Shown here: piece after piece, positions 57,166 through 64,000 of the stretch
How the letters are laid out: each line of letters begins with the position of its first letter
Position numbering within the stretch: the stretch's first letter is position 1
DNA from: Ulva prolifera
Taxonomy: Eukaryota; Chlorophyta; Ulvophyceae; Ulvales; Ulvaceae
Assembly: GCA_023078555.1 (NCBI GenBank)
Contig: CM041198.1
Span: 7,425,836-7,489,835 of the forward strand
DNA length: 64,000 nucleotides
Direction of reading: 5' to 3'
The notes under the pieces: model-generated
Seen by the model: only the letters and a program-made list of their open reading frames with translations
What the model was told of the DNA's origin: nothing
Databases searched by the model: none
Translations under genes and position numbers: made by a program

Positions 57166-57587
57166 TCACACATAATGGCAATCCAGTGGAACTATATATG
57201 TAGCCACTTCTGATATGTATAATGTAAAGTTATACTAGTAAAAGCTGCTGGGCAAGGAGATTCCACCGTGCAGCGCCTGTCACAATGGTTGTGCCGCGAT
57301 CCGATCAACTTGAACGAGTCGAAATTTGACTCAAGCAGTGTTGCCAGTAACTTATTTGTTGCCAGTGCTATGTTCGCGCATGTACCGGAGGATGCAATCC
57401 AAGAATGCGAACGCCATGCATGTGCCATCAGCATGTCGCGCCCAGCCTTCGTATCTGGGACAGCATGGACTTGGTCTTGAAAACAGCACACGATTATTCA
57501 GCATGCTGTCCCGCGGCTTGGGATCTCAAAGCACATCAGTTTTGAATGCGGTTGTTGCCACATCACCAATTCAAAAGCGTCGTAGCC
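57166..57587. promoter_or_regulatory. shared upstream region of MscS-like and ORC3 genes
   Basis: 422 bp separates divergent start codons. It is AT-richer than the flanking exons (GTAAAGTTATACTAGTAAAA near 57225). No gene is recognised within it. Bidirectional promoter use is inferred from the distance alone. Confidence 0.4.
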
Positions 57588-60500
57588 ATGTCAGATGTAG
57601 ACACTTCCGACACAGACGAGGCGTGTGACAACGACGACATCATTCTGATCAAGTCATTTGCTGTTAAGAAGGGCAACGGGAAGAAGCATCAGCGTCAGGC
57701 AGGCACGGCCCAACACCTGTGTCTAGCGCGCAGCTACGGCCGGGGGCCCCACGCGACGTTAGCGTTTCCAGCGAATTCCAAAGTCTCACCTTGCTGCTTT
57801 ACAGGAGGTGCTTTAGCAGCAGGTGCCCCTGGAAGGTCACATCTGGTGCAGTCAGATGAGCTGGACACGCGGATGGAGTCGCTGTCGAAAAGAATAGATG
57901 TGTGTTGCTAAATTTGATGTTTCCTAAGCGGTTCAACGATGGGATCTTAACCTTGAACGTGACACACTGCCGTACGCGGAATCATAGACTGTGCCGCTGC
58001 AGGAGTGCCGGTCGGTCTTGCAGGACCGCGTGCGCACACACATCGTCGAATGGCTTAAACGAGTGACCAGAGCACCATCAGCATTAAACAGACGCAAACT
58101 TCCTGTCTGCTGGGTGTACTCTGGGACACTTCACAGCATTGAAGTCAACCAGGTCTTGCGGGATCTCTCCACCAGTGTCCTACAGGATGCAGGAAACTTG
58201 GTGATTCTGACACCCGAAGACATGGGAGTGCCGAAAGCAAGCAATAAACTTGCAAAGCTAATTTATAGCCAGCTCTCAGACGCACGCGGGCCACCAGGTG
58301 TACACTACACGCTGCAGCATGTGGCGACACTATGTTCAGAACAGATGCGACAAGCGACCGGGTCAAGCCAGTCAGGTATGCCCCACACATCCAATTCATG
58401 GTACACAACGGCTGACTATCGCCTTGCACCTATGAATTACAGTTCTGTCGCTCAAAGTTGCGAAATATGGTGTCCTCTCAAGCATCGTGTTGACTCGAAA
58501 ACATATTCCACAATCTGCTTTGGCGACCCGTGCATGTGCGTACGTATGTATATAGTTACAAAGGACAGAGGCCGGGCATCGGGCCATTGCTAGGAATCCA
58601 TTCGCAAGTCCACTCACTCATTCATGGCACTAGGCCGGGTACGGGCACGTACCACAGCCCTGCCGGTGATGCCAGCCAAAGATTGAAGCCCCCCACGGAG
58701 CACGACAGCATTCCCCTTGCGCAACGCCACACTCAACCGGCGCAGAGCATGCGTCACAAACAAAGCACGGTTCACCGCACCACACCGAGACGCGACCTCC
58801 GCCAGCCGAATCAAGTGATCCATAGCAGGTTGTCCCAAGCGACCGTGCGTCTCATGCGACAACGGCACAAACCTATATGTATCCGGGTCGTACAAACGGT
58901 AGGCATTGCGTTTCTGCACGTCCCGCGTCTCTGCAGCACCCCCGTCCTCCCGGGCCGCACGGCCGCAATAGGTATCAGCACAGGGGTTCACAACCGACAC
59001 ATCCCCTATGCACAAAGGGTCACCTGGCGGCATAAACGTGTACGCATAAATGTGCACGTTTGTATGCATGATTACACAGCCAATTCCATGGGGACATCGA
59101 TCACCGCGGACACCGGCGCTGCTGCCTCTGTGCTTTCCTCGACGGCACATGTGCTACCCGCGATGGCCGACGTGTGCAGTCGCCCTTGCAGCCGCTGACC
59201 ATCTTCCTCTGCTGCAGGTGCCGCCAGTGACTCTCCGCCTGCCCCAGTGCTGCTGCTACTGCTACCCGACATCGATGTCATGGCGCAGCGGCCGCTGCAG
59301 CAGCTGATGCATGCACTGTCGGACCTGCGCCAGGCTGGCGAGCTCCAGCCGGTACTGGTCGTGGGAGCGGCGCAGCACCCCGACGCAGTGCGGCCGCTGC
59401 TGTCCGCAGAGGGTGCCCGTGCGTTCGCGTACATGCGCCCAGAGCCATACAAGCTCCCATCATCCATGCACTCTCTTGGCGAACTCGTGCAGCACACCCA
59501 GGCACGATCCCGCGGAGCTGCGTAGCAGTCTCCACCGGTGCGGGGTCGCTTTGCGGAATTTCCAGGGCCGACACCCCAAAAATAGATCTGAATATTCGGA
59601 ATTATTCTATGTGATCGGGCCAGATGACCCAATACTGGTCTCCACCCACCGCCCTGAGGCCGTCGATGTGCAGATGATCAGCGAACTGGTTCACGCATGA
59701 CCATGCAGATGCAGTAACTGTTGAGTGTGCACCTGTACGGCCGGGTCTTGAATCCATGTACGTCTGGGCGTTTGGCTGTCTGTATGCATGCATGGCTGCG
59801 CAGCTATTCCCACTGGGACAGCAACAACCACGGCAGCTGCGAGGCTCCTCGAGGAACTTACGCCAAATTTGACCGAATGGGCTGCTCTCCTGTAATTGGA
59901 CGCACGTCCTCGCACAAAGCTAGCTGTGGTGTTGGACAGCGGAGGCCCTCTCGGCTGGTTGTACATCCGCGTGTCCGCGCCATCCACACAACGGGCTCTC
60001 TGCGGTGCAGGTCAACCTGCAGCTACCCGAAGTGATGCTCGGCCCGCATGTCCTCATGTGTCTGTCACGCGTCATCTCACGCACGGGGCTGTGCCAGGGT
60101 GCCCACATGCTGTCGCAAGCGCTGCGGCTAGCGCTGCTGCGCCACTTTCGGCGGGAGCCGGCGGCGGCCGTAGGCGCCGCCGTCTGCATCGGAGACTGGC
60201 CGCACGTGAAACGGTGCCTGGCTGTGCTGCCGCCACCGGTGCTGCAGCGCCTGGCGGAGGAGGCACAGGAGGTGCCGGGCGGCGACGATGGTGCGGGGGA
60301 GAGGAGAGGGAGCGGCCGGACGTCGACCCGGAAGTGCGACGCCCGCCGCCGCGCACGCCCCCCAGCACACGTGATTCCTGCCGAGTTTGCACATGCATAA
60401 AGCCACCCGCCGACACCGCCTTACAGCGACCAGGTCCTCACTCCGCACTCACAAGAGTTTGCATCGTTGGAGGGCGCCGCGGTGATGCGGTCGACTCCCA

Positions 60501-63500
60501 GCTTGCCAAGCCACAGACGCGCTGCTGTGGCTTGAGCGCATCATGCATTCGCTGATGTGCACTTCGGTGGGTATGTCTTTGTTGGTGCTTGTGGCGTCCA
60601 AGGTAATGTACGACGTGCGACACACGGCGTGGGATGTCCAGGTCGAAAAAGGATCCTAAGGCGAAGCCAACAGTGCGGGCGCTGAGGAGCCTCCGTCAGG
60701 CCGTGCTGACGTGGCAACTCGCGCTCCACTGGCTGCACATCGCCGCTGATGCGGCGGCCAGCGCTTCCACTCTCAAGGCGAAGCCAGCACAGGAGCTGGC
60801 GTGGTGGCCGCTCGTGGCAGGAGCAAGCGCCCCCGGCTTCATGAAGCCCGGGACCACCCCCGGCCTCAGTGTTGCCGGATTCGCGGCGGCAGAGGCGTGC
60901 AGCGCGGTGTGGCCGGCCAGCGTGCGTGGCGGGCAGGGGCGGCAGCGCGCGGCATGTTTCGGCGACGGCGCAACCGCACGCGCGGCGAAGCAGTGCTTCA
61001 GCGCTGTGGCACAACTGAACGGCGGGGCGGCGCTGGAGCTAGCGAAGTCAATTGCAGAGAAGGCGGGGGCATGCGATGAGGCAGCTGGGGGCGCGCTTTC
61101 GGCGCACGTGGCGGCTGTCACGTCTCTCATATCCGAAGCCGAGGGAGGAGACGCACCGGAGGAGACGGAAGAGGAGGGTGAGGACGGGTCGAGCCCTTCA
61201 GAGGGGGACAGGCCGGATGGTGCTGTGCCCAGGAGACGAGGTCAGAGCCGAGAGCTCTCTGGAGGGCAGCACGTGGCAGCGGCTTCGGCGGGGAGGCGAT
61301 CGCTGCGCCGTGGTGTGGGCGGTGCTGTGGACTGCGAGGTGAGTGCATCTGGCGATCCCGCGGGGGACCATGCCTCCGGGCGGGATGGCGCAGCGAGTGC
61401 TTCAGCGTCGGACTGTTCGGATTCCGCAGAGAATGAGAATGGACGTTCTTGTCAGCGGGCCGGCAACGGTGGCGGCGGCGAGCGCAGTCGGGATGGCCGT
61501 CGAGGTGCAACTGATGGAAAGGCAGCGCCGACGGGGAGGAGGAAGGCCGGCGCCGCGGCGCGGAGTGTGCCTGCTGTGGGCACTGCGGGAGAGCAGCAGC
61601 CACGCAGCGTGCGGGCAACACGGCGGCCAAGCCGCGCTGCGGTGGTGGAGCCGGCGCTTCGGGGTGCAGCAGAGGAGAGGCCTGCGCTGGCGCCGATGGT
61701 AGCGGGTGGGGCGGATGAGGAGGCATCGGAGGGAGCGGTGGAGGCGCCTCGGCGGCCGCCGGTGCGGCGGGGGCACCGCCAGACCAACGGGCAGTTCCTG
61801 GTGCAGGAGGCGGAGCGTGCGGCTGCGCGGGAGCAAGGTGTGGTCTGCCTTTGCGCGAGAGGTGACGCTGACATCATGTGCAGTGTTTGTCCTGATGTCG
61901 TGTGTCTCATGCGCTGCGCCAGGCAAGGGATTGTGACCCTGTGATCATGCATTGACACTGACGCACGCAGGCTGCATAGATGCAGCGTGGCTGCGCAATG
62001 CTCTCTGCTTGTGCCCTGAGCGTATTGGTCCCAAATACATCCCGTGGCTAGAAGCGCGTCCTCGATATACGTGCGCTTGGCGCATCGAGCGTTGTTCGGA
62101 GTAGTTCGGGGGACCATGTGCCTCGCTCCACACGCCGGCCCGCACCGGTCCGCACAACTCATCACCTGCAGCCGTGCGTCGATGCTGCGCCCTCAGCCCC
62201 ACCGCATGCCACCAGATCCTGAGGAGCAGCCTGCGGAATTGCAGGGGAGGAGGGCGCCGGCGCTGGCGCTGCGCGCGGCCGGGCCACGTTCGCCGTTCGG
62301 CTGGCGCACGTGCTGCAGGACGCGTGGCTGACGGCCCTCCAGGTGCACCCATCGCAGCACCCATGCGCATGCGTGCTGTACATGGACGACGGGGACGACG
62401 TGCTGCGCACGCTGGCGCCCAGCCCGCGCCATGACCTACACCGGGTCCTCATGGACCCGGCGCAGCAGCTCGAGCTGAAGAAGGGTGCGCTGCGCCTGCT
62501 GTGCACGCTGTGCATGCTGGCGCTAACTCGTGCCTGGGTCGAGGCGTGCGCTATTGACGCGTGTGTGGCGAGGCTCTTGCGGCCGCCCGTGCAGGCGGGG
62601 AGGGTGGCTGCGGCTACCGCCGCGCGGCGAGCAGCTGTTGTCGTTGTTTTGTTGTCCGATCGGTGCGGAGTTGAGCACGTGGTGTCAGCCGCCAGTGGCT
62701 AGCATGCATGTCCCCCTAGAATGTGCGCGCATTCGTCGCCGATGAGTAGGTACAGGACAACGGCACGGGCAGGTGCATGACGTATCAGGGATGAGCATCA
62801 AAGCGGCCTGCCAGCGTGCGTTACCGGGAACGCAGCCGTTGCGTAGGTAGCTGAGTGACCACTTCCAGCATTTCCACTTCCCTATGCGATGCTCTGTCTA
62901 TGCGGTACCTGCATGCCATGCACATGCGGTGCCGACCCCACCGCTGCGTAACCACCGAATCCGCGCCTGGCCCTCCCACCCACGGCTCAAGGCCTCCCGC
63001 TTTGGCCCCTGAATCATGTCATGGCAGAGCTTGAGCCTGAGAGCCCGTAGTTGTGGCGTAGGGGTGCGCCTGCCGGTGGGCCTGACGTTCACGTGCACCG
63101 CGTACCAGCTGCTGGCGCAGTACGGCCGCAACGTCGACGTCGGCGATTGGTTCGCGTCCTTCTGCCTCGCCCTCGGCGCACCCGCGGCCGCGGACGACGG
63201 CGCCGGTGGCAGTAAGAAGCGGCGGCGCGCGCCGAAGAAGCGGCGCAAGATGAAGACGGTGGAGCGGAATGTGCAGGGTGGCGCGGCCGCCGACGCGGGA
63301 GCAGATGGCGCCCTGGGGGAGGCCGGGCCCGAGGTGCGTTTGTCGGACCAATGCACAAACAGCGGGATGACAGTAGTGCATGGCCGTATGGTCACTCTGC
63401 CGCTGCGCTGCCACAGGAGAGCTTGGCCTGTCAAATTCAGAGGTCACGCTCGAGCAGCGCTTGACTGGTGTGCTGCAGTGCAGCCTGCAGTGTGTGACGA

Positions 63501-63905
63501 GACGGGGGTTTCGCGACAACTGCAGTCTCCCCGCCACTGCGTTGAGCGGAAGCAGCTGCGAGAGACCATACCAGCATGCTCAGCCGCCTGCGTGCTATTG
63601 CAGCCGCAGGTCCACACACACCATGCATCATAGATTGGTCGATTCTGCTTGTGCTTGCAAGTCGTATGCAGTGGTAGTCGTATGTAGATGTGAAACTCTG
63701 TGCCGGATTTGTGCAGGAGGGAGGCGGGAAGAGCGTGATAGACCTGGAGCGGGCTGGGGAGTCCATGCATGATCTGTATGTGTACTTTTATCACGCCGTC
63801 AAGCAACTGATGTATTATGGCGTGCTGAAGAGATGCAACCGGCGCACTGGCGGGTTCTGGAAGCGCCAAATTTTCCCTCCCGAAAGCTGCACCCTCTACT
63901 CCTGA
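57588..63905 (+). CDS. ORC3: origin recognition complex subunit 3
   Basis: Nine exons: 57588-57693, 57805-57899, 58003-58375, 59218-59486, 60011-60333, 60642-61837, 62230-62484 (or start 62244 with donor 61839), 63062-63333 and 63717-63905; about 1025 residues. Matches to ORC3 occur in order: IKSFAVKKGNGKK; HLVQSDELDTRMESLSKRID; the AAA-like part LPVCWVYSGTLHSIEVNQVL; VLLLLLPDIDVMAQ and LQPVLVVGAAQHPDAVRPLL; CQGAHMLSQALRLALLRHF; the helical region LTWQLALHWLHIAAD; DDVLRTLAPSPRHDL; FTCTAYQLLAQYGRNVDVGDW; and the final winged helix VYFYHAVKQLMYYGVLKRC. ORC3 is a core, ATP-independent subunit of the complex that marks replication origins. Exon 6 carries an insertion of about 250 low-complexity residues, so the protein is far longer than the ~711 of human ORC3. 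Introns contain a LINE fragment and a MITE. Confidence 0.87.
58555..59050 (-). mobile_element. 5'-truncated LINE in an ORC3 intron
   Basis: Antisense to ORC3. On the - strand it encodes FMPPGDPLCIGDVSVVNPC, DVQKRNAYRLYDPDTYRFVP, RLAEVASRCGAVNRALFV and LSVALRKGNAVVLRGGL, the same region as 48.15-48.64 kb but with a better-preserved frame. It ends CCCGGCCTCTGTCCTTTGTAAC at 58555. The flank TATATACATACG resembles the TACATA targets of the other copies. A clear duplication at the 5' end was not found. Confidence 0.75.
59537..59638 (-). mobile_element. MITE-like element, copy 5 (102 bp, ORC3 intron 4)
   Basis: Reads GGGTCGCTTTGCGGAATTTCC near the start, CCCAAAAATAGATCTGAATA inside, and ATCGGGCCAGATGACCCAAT at the end: the reverse orientation of copies 1, 3 and 4. 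The left terminal repeat is eroded (CGGTGCGGGGTC). It sits inside intron 59487-60010. Confidence 0.78.
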
Positions 63906-64000
63906 GCAAACAAAGCTGGCGCAGAGGAGTGCAGCCCAAAGGTCACCCGAAGCGCACATCATTTGCCAAAACGTGACAAAGCATCAATTTTGCCTAGCCG

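Noticed and set aside
1-64000. CRISPR arrays, bacterial operons, complete tRNA or rRNA genes
   Set aside because: No regularly spaced direct repeats, no ribosome-binding-site organisation, and no full tRNA or rRNA was found; genes are spliced.

Overview
The window looks like nuclear DNA of a photosynthetic eukaryote, most likely a green-lineage alga. Genes are split by GT-AG introns of about 110 bases to 1.1 kb (up to about 2.9 kb in one proposed model), with donors usually reading CAG/GAG then GTGYGC. A plastid-type PAP/fibrillin with an N-terminus like a simple transit peptide, a plant-type single-domain rhodanese and an MscS channel of the plant MSL kind point to a primary green plastid. 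The species cannot be named from the sequence. Exon models were built by hand from reading frame, splice sites, phase agreement and remembered family features; none has transcript support.

Layout, left to right. 1-71 holds a possible 3' end of an unknown gene. 3.3-3.7 kb: rhodanese (+). 5.0-9.2 kb: RBM25-type splicing factor, RRM plus PWI (-). 9.6-10.7 kb: two-repeat DM9 protein (+, 5' exons tentative). 11.7-15.4 kb: VWA protein with a Vwaint-like C-terminal region (-). 16.6-22.2 kb: a P2X-like two-pass channel with a canonical EF-hand and a long disordered tail (-). 22.4-35.5 kb: a small unknown gene, three secreted double-cysteine-rich proteins sharing one exon plan, and between them a Copia Gag-protease ORF. 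35.5-39 kb: repeat-rich, no gene recognised. 39.1-39.5 kb: MZM1/LYRM7-like LYR protein (-). 40.3-43.6 kb: RWD plus RING ubiquitin-ligase-like protein (-), divergent from the fibrillin at 44.1-44.8 kb (+). 46.4-46.7 kb: duplicated, dead copy of one exon of the RWD-RING gene. 47.6-49.9 kb: two broken LINE copies. 50.8-57.2 kb: MscS-like channel with a very long N-terminal extension (-), divergent from ORC3 (+, 57.6-63.9 kb).

The genes do not form one pathway. They cover replication licensing (ORC3), splicing (RBM25), ubiquitin signalling (RWD-RING), ion channels (P2X-like, MscS), respiratory assembly (LYR), plastid lipid bodies (fibrillin) and the cell surface (cysteine-rich set). Several neighbours are divergent with short shared upstream regions.

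The non-coding part is rich in small mobile DNA: a ~103-bp MITE-like family (five copies), 5'-truncated LINE tails with 12-23 bp target-site duplications, 40-nt tRNA-Gly(GCC)-like 5' halves including a head-to-head pair, and a 33-bp near-perfect hairpin. The strongest candidates for something new are the P2X-EF-hand fusion, the cysteine-rich secreted cluster, and the very small LINE-tail insertions.
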